A stretch of 64,000 bases of DNA from Acidobacteriota bacterium. Lineage in GTDB: Bacteria > Acidobacteriota > Terriglobia > Terriglobales > Acidobacteriaceae. Below the pieces are notes generated by a model, which was not told the origin of the DNA, made no database searches, and saw only the letters and a program-made list of their open reading frames with translations. The translations under genes and the position numbers were made by a program. The stretch is taken from contig QIBA01000034.1 of the NCBI GenBank assembly GCA_003225175.1, forward strand, positions 53,918-117,917, written 5' to 3'. The number at the start of each line of letters is the position of its first letter. The first letter of the stretch is position 1. Below are positions 9,735 through 19,093 of the stretch, piece by piece.

Positions 9735-10682
9735 TTATTCAGGTTTGCCCAGCCACGAATACTGCCAGCCGACAGATACACTTTGGAAATTGCCGCCGAA
9801 TCTCACGTATGCACCTCTGCTATAGCTGAATTTCAGAGACTGGTGGAAGTTGATCGGTACCGAAACCGTTCCTCCGATTCTGGAATTTGACTGCAGGCTG
9901 ATTGGGCTTTCAATTCCATTCAGAGTAGTTCTGCCTCCACGCCAGAAGTTGCAATCCAGCGATGCCCATAATCGGGGCCGCACATCGTAACTCAAATGTC
10001 CTTCGAAGGCGACTACAGGTTTCTGAGATTGCGTGTTTTTGCCGGCGGAAAATTGGTTTCGCGAAAAGAAGTCGTGATTCGTCGTGAAGAACGCTACCCC
10101 GCCATATGCATCCACTATCCAATGACCCCAACGCCGGGAAAGCCCGAGTTCCGGCTTGAAACTCCAACGGTTCCCCCCTGGATTGATCAGCTTGGTTGGA
10201 TCGTATTGGCCTGTGGGAGCAACTATCTTCAGACTCGCGCCTATTAAGGTTCTCTGTTTCCAAGATCGAAACTTTGGTGGCGGCAATGCCGGTCCGCCCT
10301 TGAGATTCACGGAGAAGCGAAAAACCGTATCTACCAGGCCGGAGCGGTACGCGTTGGTTTCCGTGCCAATGACCTTCCCGCGGAAGTTTCCTATGGCATA
10401 AGGAAAAGAGGCGGTGACGTTTGATGAGCGTCCAAAGAAACTCAGCGCGTGATAGAAGCTGATGGTTGACACATAAATTCTGCCAGTAGAGTCGGTAATT
10501 GGGACGGCGCCCTCGAACAGAATGTCGCCACTAAAGAAGGAGCTTGTCAGAACGACTGCATTCGAGTGAACAGGAGTTATTACATACGCTCGTGGAACCA
10601 AGTCCTGCGCAAAAGACGGGCTCACAGAGGACACGATCATCGCTGCAGCGAGTGCGAATCTGAGGCGCATCTGGGAGCTCAC
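9735..10682 (-). CDS. Outer-membrane beta-barrel, Phenol_MetA_deg/transporter-like family
   Basis: 315 residues with a signal peptide ending SPSFAQ. The body shows repeated amphipathic strands and the family-like stretch KIVAPTGQYDPTKLINPGGN followed by ELGLSRRWGHWIVDAYGG and AFFTTNHDFF, characteristic of the 'MetA-pathway of phenol degradation' outer-membrane family, whose substrates are mostly unknown. The last residues (SVSVGWQYSW) look like a terminal barrel strand. It is the last gene of the minus-strand run that starts with the RND adaptor, separated by 9 bp from the preceding membrane gene, so it is probably co-transcribed with the pump. Confidence 0.7.
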   Translation of the reverse strand: MSSQMRLRFALAAAMIVSSVSPSFAQDLVPRAYVITPVHSNAVVLTSSFFSGDILFEGAVPITDSTGRIYVSTISFYHALSFFGRSSNVTASFPYAIGNFRGKVIGTETNAYRSGLVDTVFRFSVNLKGGPALPPPKFRSWKQRTLIGASLKIVAPTGQYDPTKLINPGGNRWSFKPELGLSRRWGHWIVDAYGGVAFFTTNHDFFSRNQFSAGKNTQSQKPVVAFEGHLSYDVRPRLWASLDCNFWRGGRTTLNGIESPISLQSNSRIGGTVSVPINFHQSLKFSYSRGAYVRFGGNFQSVSVGWQYSWLGKPE

Positions 10683-10691
10683 TAGAGCGAC

Positions 10692-11198
10692 TCAAAATGA
10701 CCCCGCTGCTGAAGCACGAGGACGCAGCGCACGGCTTATGCGATTTGCCAATTCGCGAGCAAGGCTATAAGGAACGGAAATGAGGATCGGTCCAACCACG
10801 AGGGCGGCGCCAGGACGTACTTCGTGAAATATCAGCGCCTGAGAAATGATATCGAGGAGAATCGCAACTGCTACAAGATCTCGAACTCCGACAACAGCGG
10901 TTCGCAGCGCATGCTGGCGATGCGAACGGTGGAAAGCAAGCATCCAGAGAAATGGAGGCAGGTTCGCATGAACATCTTTTTTCCCATGTAGAACGCCAAT
11001 GGTGATGGCGACGATCGGCTGCACGATGAAGCGAAGTTTGCCTGGACCGGTTAAGCGGGCCAGCATGTCTTGAAAAAACTTCTCGGTGAATAAATAAGGA
11101 TCACCGCTCTGTACCAGTCTATAAATACTGCTTGGGACGGAGATCAACAGCGCCGCAGCAACTATCGCGAACAAGATCGAACTGCGGGAAATTTTCAT
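10692..11198 (-). CDS. Membrane protein of unknown function in RND operon
   Basis: 168 residues with about four hydrophobic segments: an N-terminal signal-anchor-like helix (SILFAIVAAALLISVPSS), a central one around FIVQPIVAITIGVL, another around LVAVAILLDIISQALIF, and one near the C-terminus. The gene lies 36 bp after the outer-membrane factor and 9 bp before the barrel protein. I do not recognise a family. By position it may modify or accompany the efflux system; that is inference only. Confidence 0.6.
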   Translation of the reverse strand: MKISRSSILFAIVAAALLISVPSSIYRLVQSGDPYLFTEKFFQDMLARLTGPGKLRFIVQPIVAITIGVLHGKKDVHANLPPFLWMLAFHRSHRQHALRTAVVGVRDLVAVAILLDIISQALIFHEVRPGAALVVGPILISVPYSLARELANRISRALRPRASAAGSF

Positions 11199-11234
11199 GA
11201 GAATCGATGGGGAGTTTACTCACTCGCAAAGCTG

Positions 11235-12623
11235 CTACTGTTGCCATCCTCCGCCCAACGCTCCATATAACTGCACAAGGGACAAACGCTCATTCAGTTG
11301 CGCCTGAGCCAACGTCAACTGTGCAGAAAAGAAACGAGTGTCGCTATCTAACACCTCGAGATAGCTGGTAACGCCACCTTGATAGCGGGATTGCGATAGA
11401 GCAGTGGCATCTTGCGCCGATCGGGTAAGCAAATCCTGCTGTTCCCGAAACTCCTGGTCTTTTCTGTAGCCAACCAGTGCATCAGAGATTTCCCGGAATG
11501 CCTGCTGGATCGATTGCTGATAAACCAGTACGAGTTCTTCTTTCTGAGCCTCCGCCAATCTCACTCCCGAGCGAAGTCTTCCCGCCTCAAAAATTGGCTG
11601 GACTAACTGCCCTCCGAAACTCCACGTTCCCGCGGGGCCTGAGAAAAGACTGGTCAGTGCAGAACTCTGGTATCCAGCGGTGGCGGTTAGCGTGATCTGA
11701 GGAAAATACGCTGCCTTTGCAACTCCGATGCGAGCGTTGGCAGCAACCAGCGATTCTTCGGCCGCTTGGATATCGGCTCGTCGCTCCAGGAGTGCTGAAG
11801 GAAGGCCGGCAGGAACTGTTGGAGGGAAGGTGTTTTCCAAGAGTGTCTTCCCGCGAGGAAGTGCTTCCGCGTTCTTGCCGATTAGAATGCTGATAAAATT
11901 TTCTTCCTGTTCGATTCGTCGTTCCAAATCAGGAATGATTGCTGCTGCTTCGTACACTAATTGTTCCGACTGCCGGACATCCAGCATTGAAGTAACACCA
12001 CCCGAAGCGCGAACTTTCACCAAGCGAAGTGAGTCTTGCCGTGACGCCAGCGCGTGCCTCGAGATCTCCATCTCCAAGTCAAACTCGCGCAGTTGAAAGT
12101 ACGCGCTGGCCACACTACTAACGAGGGTTGTCATAACTGCTCGCTTATTCCATTCGCTAGCCAGCAATGCGGCGCGGGCAGCCTCAGTTGCCTTTCGGAA
12201 CTTTCCCCAGAAATCCAGTTCCCAGGCCATGGACAGACTCACGCTATTAGCGCTGGTTTCAAACACTGGGAAATTCTTGGTTTGTTGGAATCGGTCGTTA
12301 GAGGCTGCAGCACCGCCGACAATCGTCGGAAATTGGTCTGCCCGACGGATGCCTAGCACTGCCTGAGCCTGGAGCACACGCGCGGCAGCGATTCGCACAT
12401 CGTAGTTCTCCGCTAACGCGCTACGGATCAGCGCTTGCAACTGCTCGTCCTGAAAAACCGTCCACCATTTCTCGTCTCCCAGCGATGCAGGACTGGTCTT
12501 GTCGGCATCAGCAGCGACCCCGCGATACACATCGGGAACTACAACTTGCGGTCGCTTATATTTCGGGCCGACGGTGCAACCAGCAAGGAAAATTACCAGT
12601 GCGATCCAATTCTTACTGATCAT
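11235..12623 (-). CDS. RND efflux outer-membrane factor (OprM/NodT family lipoprotein)
   Basis: 462-residue TolC-like channel lipoprotein. The frame opens directly after the permease stop (TAG-ATG), but AGGAGG at 12633-12638 sits 9 nt before ATG 12623, and starting there gives a tidy lipoprotein signal MISKNWIALVIFLAGC with the lipobox cysteine followed by TVGPKYKRP, the NodT-family hallmark. Two OEP repeats are visible: the first half with IRSALAENYDVRIAAARVLQAQ and AWELDFWGKFRKATEAA, the second with RRADIQAAEESLVAANARIGVAKAAYFP and a matching helix near the end (QARYQGG-like SQSRYQGGVTSYLEVLD). It completes the tripartite pump with the adaptor and permease genes upstream. Confidence 0.9.
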   Translation of the reverse strand: MISKNWIALVIFLAGCTVGPKYKRPQVVVPDVYRGVAADADKTSPASLGDEKWWTVFQDEQLQALIRSALAENYDVRIAAARVLQAQAVLGIRRADQFPTIVGGAAASNDRFQQTKNFPVFETSANSVSLSMAWELDFWGKFRKATEAARAALLASEWNKRAVMTTLVSSVASAYFQLREFDLEMEISRHALASRQDSLRLVKVRASGGVTSMLDVRQSEQLVYEAAAIIPDLERRIEQEENFISILIGKNAEALPRGKTLLENTFPPTVPAGLPSALLERRADIQAAEESLVAANARIGVAKAAYFPQITLTATAGYQSSALTSLFSGPAGTWSFGGQLVQPIFEAGRLRSGVRLAEAQKEELVLVYQQSIQQAFREISDALVGYRKDQEFREQQDLLTRSAQDATALSQSRYQGGVTSYLEVLDSDTRFFSAQLTLAQAQLNERLSLVQLYGALGGGWQQ

Positions 12624-12632
12624 CCTTAACTG

Positions 12633-12638
12633 CCTCCT
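12633..12638 (-). promoter_or_regulatory. Ribosome binding site deciding the start of the outer-membrane factor
   Basis: Perfect AGGAGG on the minus strand, 9 nt before ATG 12623. It lies within the codons of the longer reading (ATG 12644), which makes the downstream ATG the better start and keeps the lipoprotein signal intact. Confidence 0.75.
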
Positions 12639-12644
12639 CATCAT

Positions 12645-15600
12645 CTAGGCCGCCGCTGCTTTGATTACAGGTACAGGTTTCTTAGCGCGGTTGCGGTGAG
12701 CTAGTCGCGCAACCACATCAAAGCTCACTGGAATGAGGAAAATGGCCAGAACTGAAGCTGCGAGCATGCCTCCTATGACACCAGTGCCGAGTACCTGCCG
12801 CGAAATGGCTCCGGCGCCGGCGGCTTTCCATAGCGGCACGCAGCCAAGAATGAAGGCAAAAGACGTCATTAGGATCGGTCGCAGACGCAGCTTCGCTCCG
12901 ATCAGCGCCGCTTCCTCTGCAGACTTTCCTTTGTCGAACTCCACTTTCGCAAACTCCACAATCAAAATGGCATTCTTCGCACCTAACCCGATCAGCATGA
13001 CCAGCCCGATTTGGGCGTACACGTTGTTCTCGAGTCCGCGCATCCACAGGAACAGGAATGCCCCGAAGACGGCGACAGGCGTCCCCAGCAGCACACTGAA
13101 AGGCAGTGACCAGCTCTCGTATTGGGCTGCCATTATGAGAAAGACAACGAAGAAGGCCATCCCAAAGATCGCAGCCGGCGAAACTCCCTGCGCCGCCTTT
13201 TGCTCCTGGTACGACATGCCCATGTAATCGAAGCCCATCTCGTTTGGCATCGACTTGCGAAAGACATCCTCCAGCGCAGCCATGGCCTGTGCCGAGCTGT
13301 AGCCAGGCGCTGCTGCAGCATTGATCTGTACACAGTTGAACAGGTTGTAACGCATCATGAACTCAGCGCCACTGCGCGGATACGTTGTCGTGAGCGTACT
13401 GAGCGGAACCATCCCCCCTGCAGCATTCCTGACATAAAACTTGCCAACATTTTCCGCCTTCGCGCGAAAGTCACCATCTGCCTGGACATACACCTGCCAT
13501 TGCAGACCGAAACGATTGAAGTAATTGACCAGCGCACCGCCCATGAAAGCCTGCACGGTTTCATACAGGCTGCTGAGTTCGATCTGCTGGGTCATCGCTT
13601 TTGCGTTGTCAACTTTTATGCCAACCTGGGGCACTCCAAACAGAGCCGTTGTCATCACTCCAGACAATTCGGGGCGCTTGCGCGCTTCGGCCACGAACTG
13701 CTTCGCGTTCTTTGCAAGAAAGTCCACGCCACTCCCCGACCGGTCTTCCAGAAGGAAAGTTGCTCCTCCTGAGGTTCCCACGCCAGGAATCGCGGGTGGC
13801 GGAAACGAGAACGCAATTCCCGAGGAAACTTTGGAGAGCACGCTTTGCAAGTGGGCCTTGATACCGTCGTAACTCGTTTCCGGAGTCTTGCGTTCCTCCC
13901 AGGGCTTCAGCGACACAAAAAAGAACGAGCTATAGGTGGCGTTTACGCCGCTCAACATGCTGTATCCCATAACGGAACTGACGTATTCGACTCCAGGCGT
14001 CTCCATAAGCGCCTTCTCAACTTCCTTGGCGGCTTCAGACGAGCGCTGTAGGGAGGAGGCATCGGGTAATTGCAGACCGGCGTAGATGTAACCCTGATCT
14101 TCGTCGGGTAGAAAGCTCTTGGGAGTCTTCTTGCCAAAGAACATCGCACCGACGGTTAGCAAGCCAAGCAGAAGAAAGGCAAAAGCAGCCTTATGAATAA
14201 GGTGCGCGCACCAACTTACATACCCATCGGTAGTGCGCCCGAATACACGGTTGAACCAGCGGAAGAAAGCGCCGAGGGGACCTCGCGCGGGTTTTCTCGG
14301 ACGCAATAGCATGGCTGAGAGCGCGGGACTGAGCGTCAGCGCGTTAAAAGCTGAAAAGATTACCGACACGGCAATCGTGACTGCGAACTGTTTATAAAGC
14401 TGGCCCGTGATGCCGGGGACAAATGCTGTAGGAACAAAGACTGCGGCCAGAATCAAAGCAATGGCGATCACTGGTCCAGAGACTTCCTCCATGGCTTTGA
14501 TAGTCGCGTCATGAGGCGACATTCCATGTTCGATATGGTGTTCCACTGCCTCGACCACGACAATGGCGTCATCGACTACGAGTCCAATCGCAAGCACAAG
14601 GCCAAAAAGAGACAAAGTATTGATGGAGAAGCCCAGCATGGGGAAAACAGCAAAGGTTCCGATCAGGGAAACCGGCACGGCGAGTAGTGGAATGAGAGTG
14701 GCCCTGACCCCTTGGAGAAAGATGTAGACCACTACAATGACCAGGACCAGAGCCTCTACTAAGGTCTTGTAGATTTCGTGAATACCCTCGCTTACCGCGA
14801 GCGTTGTATCCAGTGCAACAATGTAGTTCAGTCCTTGCGGAAATCTTCCTTTCGCCTCGCCCATCATCTTGAGGACGGCGGCTCGCGTCTGCAAGGCGTT
14901 GCTTCCCGGAGTTAGATATAAGGCGATGAGCGCAGCGGGCTGGGCTGGCTTACGTTCGTCTGCCACCCCTAACCGCGCGAGATAGGAATAGTATTGTGAT
15001 CCCAATTCGATTCGCGCTACGTCCTTCAACCGCAGCAGCGACCCGTCGAGCTGAGCACGGACCACGATCTCACCAAACTCTTCCACTGTTGGCAGCCGGC
15101 CGGGAGCTCGCACGTTGTAAGTAAATTGCTGGCCCGACGGAACCGGCTCTCCACCAACCTGCCCAGCCGGATTCACTTTGTTTTGCGCTTTGACTGCGCT
15201 GGTGATGTCAGAGACCGTCACTCCGAGTCTGGCCAGCCGGTCAGGATTCACCCAAATGCGCATTGCGTAAGGGCCGGCGCCGAAGATCTGAACCTGCGAG
15301 ACACCCGAAACTCGTGTGAGTGCATACTGCAAATTAATGGTGGCGTAATTCGCCAGGAAGATATTGTCGTACGTACCATTTGGCGAATAGAGATCGAGCA
15401 GCATGAAAGGGGCGGTTGTACCGGGCTGCACAATCACGCCTTGCTGCACCACTTCACTGGGCAACTGCGAGTTGGCTTGTCCTGTCCGCATTTGCGACAG
15501 GATCTGGTCGGTGTTGACATCTGTGCCCAGTCGGAAGTCGACGTAAAGGCTGCTTCCGCCTCCCGAACTGGCACTCAATGAATACATGTAATTCATGCCG

Positions 15601-15818
15601 GTGACGCCAGACATCTGTTGCTCAATCGGCGTCGCTACCGACTCTGCAATCGTCTGCGCGTCGGCTCCTGGATAGGTGGCCTTCACCTGGATCATTGGAT
15701 CGGCGATGTTGGGAAACTGCGCCGTTGGCAGGCCGAGCATCGCCACGATGCCGATCACAACCATCAGGATTGCAATCACGATTGCAACGATGGGCCGGTT
15801 GATAAAAAATTTCGCCAT
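12645..15818 (-). CDS. RND multidrug efflux permease, HAE1 (AcrB/MexB) family
   Basis: 1057-residue inner-membrane proton/drug antiporter. The N-terminus MAKFFINRPIVAIVIAILM is the family signature. The pore and porter domains follow in the usual duplicated order (about residues 40-330 and 560-870) between two sets of six helices. The proton-relay aspartates are present in TM4 (GLVVDDAIVVVEAVE) and the partner lysine in TM10 (GLGAKNAILIVEF). Length matches the AcrB class (about 1050). The start lies 2 bp after the adaptor stop, so the adaptor, permease and outer-membrane factor form one tightly spaced operon. No regulator gene is adjacent; the nearest upstream neighbour is the sortase locus. 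Substrates cannot be inferred. Confidence 0.95.
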   Translation of the reverse strand: MAKFFINRPIVAIVIAILMVVIGIVAMLGLPTAQFPNIADPMIQVKATYPGADAQTIAESVATPIEQQMSGVTGMNYMYSLSASSGGGSSLYVDFRLGTDVNTDQILSQMRTGQANSQLPSEVVQQGVIVQPGTTAPFMLLDLYSPNGTYDNIFLANYATINLQYALTRVSGVSQVQIFGAGPYAMRIWVNPDRLARLGVTVSDITSAVKAQNKVNPAGQVGGEPVPSGQQFTYNVRAPGRLPTVEEFGEIVVRAQLDGSLLRLKDVARIELGSQYYSYLARLGVADERKPAQPAALIALYLTPGSNALQTRAAVLKMMGEAKGRFPQGLNYIVALDTTLAVSEGIHEIYKTLVEALVLVIVVVYIFLQGVRATLIPLLAVPVSLIGTFAVFPMLGFSINTLSLFGLVLAIGLVVDDAIVVVEAVEHHIEHGMSPHDATIKAMEEVSGPVIAIALILAAVFVPTAFVPGITGQLYKQFAVTIAVSVIFSAFNALTLSPALSAMLLRPRKPARGPLGAFFRWFNRVFGRTTDGYVSWCAHLIHKAAFAFLLLGLLTVGAMFFGKKTPKSFLPDEDQGYIYAGLQLPDASSLQRSSEAAKEVEKALMETPGVEYVSSVMGYSMLSGVNATYSSFFFVSLKPWEERKTPETSYDGIKAHLQSVLSKVSSGIAFSFPPPAIPGVGTSGGATFLLEDRSGSGVDFLAKNAKQFVAEARKRPELSGVMTTALFGVPQVGIKVDNAKAMTQQIELSSLYETVQAFMGGALVNYFNRFGLQWQVYVQADGDFRAKAENVGKFYVRNAAGGMVPLSTLTTTYPRSGAEFMMRYNLFNCVQINAAAAPGYSSAQAMAALEDVFRKSMPNEMGFDYMGMSYQEQKAAQGVSPAAIFGMAFFVVFLIMAAQYESWSLPFSVLLGTPVAVFGAFLFLWMRGLENNVYAQIGLVMLIGLGAKNAILIVEFAKVEFDKGKSAEEAALIGAKLRLRPILMTSFAFILGCVPLWKAAGAGAISRQVLGTGVIGGMLAASVLAIFLIPVSFDVVARLAHRNRAKKPVPVIKAAAA

Positions 15819-15820
15819 GG

Positions 15821-17029
15821 TTAATTGCCTTCGGCCGAGGGGACCACGTACGGTTTCGGACTGACGGGAACTCCTTCTTTTACTAGCTGAGGCGCTTGCG
15901 CTGCGAACGTCTGTACTCTCTGAATGCCTTCGACAACCACTCGTTCGCCCGGCTTCAATCCCGCCGCAACAATCCAGCTGGTGCCGACGCGATCTCCCAC
16001 TTTCACGGGCCGGATCGTGGCCTTATTGTCAGAGCCGACCACGATGACCTGGTATTGCGATTGCACCTCAATCACGGCCGCCTGAGGAATCAACAAAGCA
16101 TCCTTGGCAGTAGTAGTTTGCACGCGCACGCGCCCAAATCCTCCGGGTCGAAGGATCGCGTCCTTATTTGCGAATGCAGCCGCCAATTGAATTGTTCCCG
16201 TGCCCGCGGTGATTTCGCGGTTTACAAAAATGATCTTTCCCTTAAACGGATAAGGAGCGTCGTTCGCCTGCAAATATTCGACAGATACGGGTGTCCTAAC
16301 ATTTCCCCTGGTTAACACTTTAGAAATTTGCTGCGCGAAGCTGAGATACAGAGTTTCGCTGATGTTGAAGTAGGCCCAAATCGGGTCGATTTGCGAAACT
16401 GTGGCCATTTTCGTCGTAGTTCCGACTAAGTCGCCGATCTGAGAGTTTGCAACTCCGGCGATGCCGTCCACCGGCGAATAGACCTTTGTCCATCCCAGGT
16501 TGAGCTCAGCCTGCTCTTGCCCCGCCTTCGCTGCCGCCAATCCTGCTTTAGCAGAATTCACATTCGCAACGTCATCATCCAGCTGTTTTTGCGGGATGGC
16601 GCTCTGGGCAGCTAATGGTGTATCGCGTGTGACATCGTTGTTTGCCCTGGTCATGGTTGAGTCGGCCCGGCCCACTTCTGCTTTGGCCTGATCCAGCGCC
16701 GCCTGAAGAGGCCGCGGATCTACTTGAAACAGCAGTTGTCCCTTCTTAACCAGCGATCCATTCACATAGTCCTGGCTGAGCAGGTAGCCTTGCACCTTGG
16801 GCGTAATGTCGGAATTAATCGGCCCGTTCAGTTGCGCTACCCATTCGCCGTAAACGGGAACATCCCGTTGCTCCACCTCCGCAACTTGGACATCAGGCGG
16901 CGGCGGACCCGCTGCTTGCTTTTCAGCACACCCTGCAAGCAGGAGGCCCAAAAGTCCACCCACAAGCACCTTAAGGTTGATAGAAGAGTGTGTGAAGAAG
17001 AAAGATTGGAGCTTGGATGGGATCCGCAT
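15821..17029 (-). CDS. RND efflux periplasmic adaptor lipoprotein (AcrA/MexA type)
   Basis: 402 residues from ATG 17029, chosen because AAGGAGA at 17035-17041 is well spaced and because the resulting N-terminus ends in the lipobox LLLAGC (about residues 30-35); the open frame upstream to 17176 adds 49 residues with no family resemblance. Then come a lipoyl half-motif (SDITPKVQGYLL), a long helical hairpin (ALDQAKAEVGRADS ... LAAAKAGQEQAELNL), the second lipoyl half (VYSPVDGIAGVANSQIGDLVG), a beta-barrel domain and a membrane-proximal domain ending near ERVVVEGIQRV. First gene of the pump operon. Confidence 0.92.
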   Translation of the reverse strand: MRIPSKLQSFFFTHSSINLKVLVGGLLGLLLAGCAEKQAAGPPPPDVQVAEVEQRDVPVYGEWVAQLNGPINSDITPKVQGYLLSQDYVNGSLVKKGQLLFQVDPRPLQAALDQAKAEVGRADSTMTRANNDVTRDTPLAAQSAIPQKQLDDDVANVNSAKAGLAAAKAGQEQAELNLGWTKVYSPVDGIAGVANSQIGDLVGTTTKMATVSQIDPIWAYFNISETLYLSFAQQISKVLTRGNVRTPVSVEYLQANDAPYPFKGKIIFVNREITAGTGTIQLAAAFANKDAILRPGGFGRVRVQTTTAKDALLIPQAAVIEVQSQYQVIVVGSDNKATIRPVKVGDRVGTSWIVAAGLKPGERVVVEGIQRVQTFAAQAPQLVKEGVPVSPKPYVVPSAEGN

Positions 17030-17327
17030 CAGAATCTCCTTCTGGTTAGAGAGCGGCTTGGCCATGAAGCAGTTGCTGAGACATGACCTTGTCTTATCTC
17101 CGAATAGGGATTCTGCGGTTCGACCAAGCAGAACGTAACTAGTAAATGTTGCAGTATTCGTAAATCGACAGTACACAACTAGAAGTATTGATGACGAGGC
17201 TGTTCAGGAATTGACTCGCCTGCAGAGTGACTTCGTAGGTCTGTCGCACCTGCGAGTGCCTGAAGCAATCACTTGGTCGGCCCGCAGACTTTTGGCGCGC
17301 GGAGATTGTCTTCAAAGGTAATGGTTT

Positions 17328-17369
17328 AAAAAAAGGTTCGGCAGAGGTCTCGAACAGACATGCCGAACC
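17328..17369 (-). terminator. Intrinsic terminator after the LPKTG gene
   Basis: GGTTCGGCA (17335-17343) pairs perfectly with TGCCGAACC (17361-17369) across a 17-nt loop; on the minus strand the stem is followed by seven U residues (A run 17328-17334). It lies about 20 bp past the stop of the LPKTG protein and closes the sortase operon. Confidence 0.8.
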
Positions 17370-17390
17370 GCTCGAGGAGAGAGTACGTAG

Positions 17391-18155
17391 TCAGCGTCGT
17401 GCAAATCGCATGCAAATTGAAGCGCCAGAGAATAACAGGCCAAGCAAACCGATGAGCGGCACGGGACTGCCGGTTTTTGGCAATTCGGCCGGCAAGGTCA
17501 CTGTGCTCGGCCCGTGAGAAACTTCTACGCGAGCAATCAAAACGGGCGCATCGCTCGGCAACGGTGGCGGCGGAGGCGGCATAGTTCCCGTTACCTCTCT
17601 CTGATGTTCGACAACCGTTTCGGGAGCTTCAGTAACTTTCGTCGCAGAGACAGTCATGCCCTTCTTGAGGTGCCACACGTCCTTTTCTTCTCCGTTAATC
17701 TTGAATACCTGACCATCGGGCACTGTGAACTGCTGATTCTCTCCGTTTTCCATAGTAAGAATGACGGTCTTCGGCGGGGTCACATGCCATACTTTGCCGG
17801 TGACGGTTTGCACCGTAGTGACCGTCCGCGGGGTTGTCGTCGTGGCGATTGTGCGCTCAAGTTTCATTCCGGGCTTGAGCTCATGAACTCCGACTTCTCT
17901 GCCATCGACTGAGATCCTGGCATTCTCTGCAACATGTCCGATGTGGCGGACTTGCCCGTCTTCCATCTTCACCCACACGTCATTGCCAGAGACGTGCTCG
18001 ACTACGGCACGGTCCACTTTAAATTCCTTGGTCGATGTTCCTTCCGTTGTACTTGTGGTTGTTTTAACTTGGGCCCTCGTCGCAATCGTGAATGCCAGAA
18101 ATATCCCAGTCGCAACGATTAAGCGGCCCAGAGAGGTCTTCCATGACGATTTCAT
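17391..18155 (-). CDS. Secreted protein with C-terminal LPKTG sortase-sorting signal
   Basis: 254 residues. An N-terminal signal peptide (hydrophobic LIVATGIFLAFTIATRAQ) is followed by a repetitive beta-rich region with Thr-rich tracts, two similar units (VDRAVVEHVSGNDVWVKMED / TVTGKVWHVTPPKTVILTMEN) and a PPPPPPLPSD linker. The C-terminus is a textbook cell-wall sorting signal: LPKTG at residues 225-229, a 20-residue hydrophobic stretch and a basic tail (RFARR). It is encoded 11 bp downstream of a class D sortase and is the only LPXTG protein seen in the window, so it is very probably that enzyme's dedicated substrate. Function otherwise unknown; the repeated units could be OB- or SH3-like beta folds. 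Confidence 0.85.
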   Translation of the reverse strand: MKSSWKTSLGRLIVATGIFLAFTIATRAQVKTTTSTTEGTSTKEFKVDRAVVEHVSGNDVWVKMEDGQVRHIGHVAENARISVDGREVGVHELKPGMKLERTIATTTTPRTVTTVQTVTGKVWHVTPPKTVILTMENGENQQFTVPDGQVFKINGEEKDVWHLKKGMTVSATKVTEAPETVVEHQREVTGTMPPPPPPLPSDAPVLIARVEVSHGPSTVTLPAELPKTGSPVPLIGLLGLLFSGASICMRFARR

Positions 18156-18166
18156 TGATTTTTCTC

Positions 18167-18808
18167 CTAGTTGTTCTCGTTGCTCACGGCGGGAGCTTCA
18201 GATGCTGCCTGGGCAGTTGTGGCCGGAATACCCTGCGTAAGTGAAGCGTGTACGATGAAGCGATTTGGCGCGCTTCCGACGAAATAAAAGGGATAGCAAG
18301 TAACCAGCGTTATTGCGGATTTACTGCGCGGCTGAAGCACTGAACTGTCACTTGGTAAAACGATTTCAATCTCATCCACAGCATAGGACGCGTGCGCATC
18401 GCCGCTTTCGAGCTCGACAAGGTCCCCCGGCATAATGTCTTTCAGCCCGCGAAAGAATCCGTCGCGATGTCCTGCGATCCCGATGTTGCCGGATTCGAGC
18501 GGACGCGCTGTTCCCACGATGTGCCCGACTCCTCGATTCAATGTCACCTCATCTGTTCCCTCCAAAACAGGTACTTCCAGCCCAATTTTCGGAATTCGCA
18601 ATAGGGCCACAGGCGCTCTGGAATCCGACAATAATGCCTGTTGGTATTCCTCAATTCGTTTCGGAGACCACAGGCTGAAGTTAACGGAGGACCCGCGCTG
18701 ATGTGCGCGCGAATGAATGAAGCCGTCAACACGGATTCCGACATAGACGGCCAATAACGCAACGCCGACAAGCAACAGCAATCGATCCAGCCAAAAGCTT
18801 GGTTTCAT
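18167..18808 (-). CDS. Class D-type sortase
   Basis: 213-residue cysteine transpeptidase with one N-terminal membrane anchor (FWLDRLLLLVGVALLAVYVGI). Numbered from ATG 18808, the catalytic triad is H114 (in GIAGHRDGFFRGL), C171 (in TLVTCYPFYFVG) and R183 (in APNRFIVHA). The open frame extends to a GTG at 18913 but the extra 35 residues are not family-like. The TLVTCYPF and HRDGFF contexts fit class D sortases, which also occur in Gram-negative groups. It cleaves LPXTG between Thr and Gly and transfers the product to an amine; in a diderm the acceptor and final location of the substrate are unclear. The LPKTG gene follows 11 bp downstream with a shared terminator. Confidence 0.9.
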   Translation of the reverse strand: MKPSFWLDRLLLLVGVALLAVYVGIRVDGFIHSRAHQRGSSVNFSLWSPKRIEEYQQALLSDSRAPVALLRIPKIGLEVPVLEGTDEVTLNRGVGHIVGTARPLESGNIGIAGHRDGFFRGLKDIMPGDLVELESGDAHASYAVDEIEIVLPSDSSVLQPRSKSAITLVTCYPFYFVGSAPNRFIVHASLTQGIPATTAQAASEAPAVSNENN

Positions 18809-19093
18809 TCCACGCGCAATGTAGGCAACCGTAGGCGTGAGTAGAACTGTCAAAGCTGACAGCGACGAGGCGATTTGCGGGTTGGCAGGCTCTAAGCAGC
18901 TACGTCTGGACACTCAGGCTTGAATTAATGAGTGGCGCAACAAGGCATTTCCCCGCTGGCATCAGATCTGTCAGTTTCGCCATCGAACGCTCTGTCGCGT
19001 CGATTTTGCCGCCTAGCGCAATTGCGTTTGATTTTGCGAGGCAGAGTCTGCTAACGTGTAGATGCCGCTGAGATTATTGACGCCGGAGCGCCT

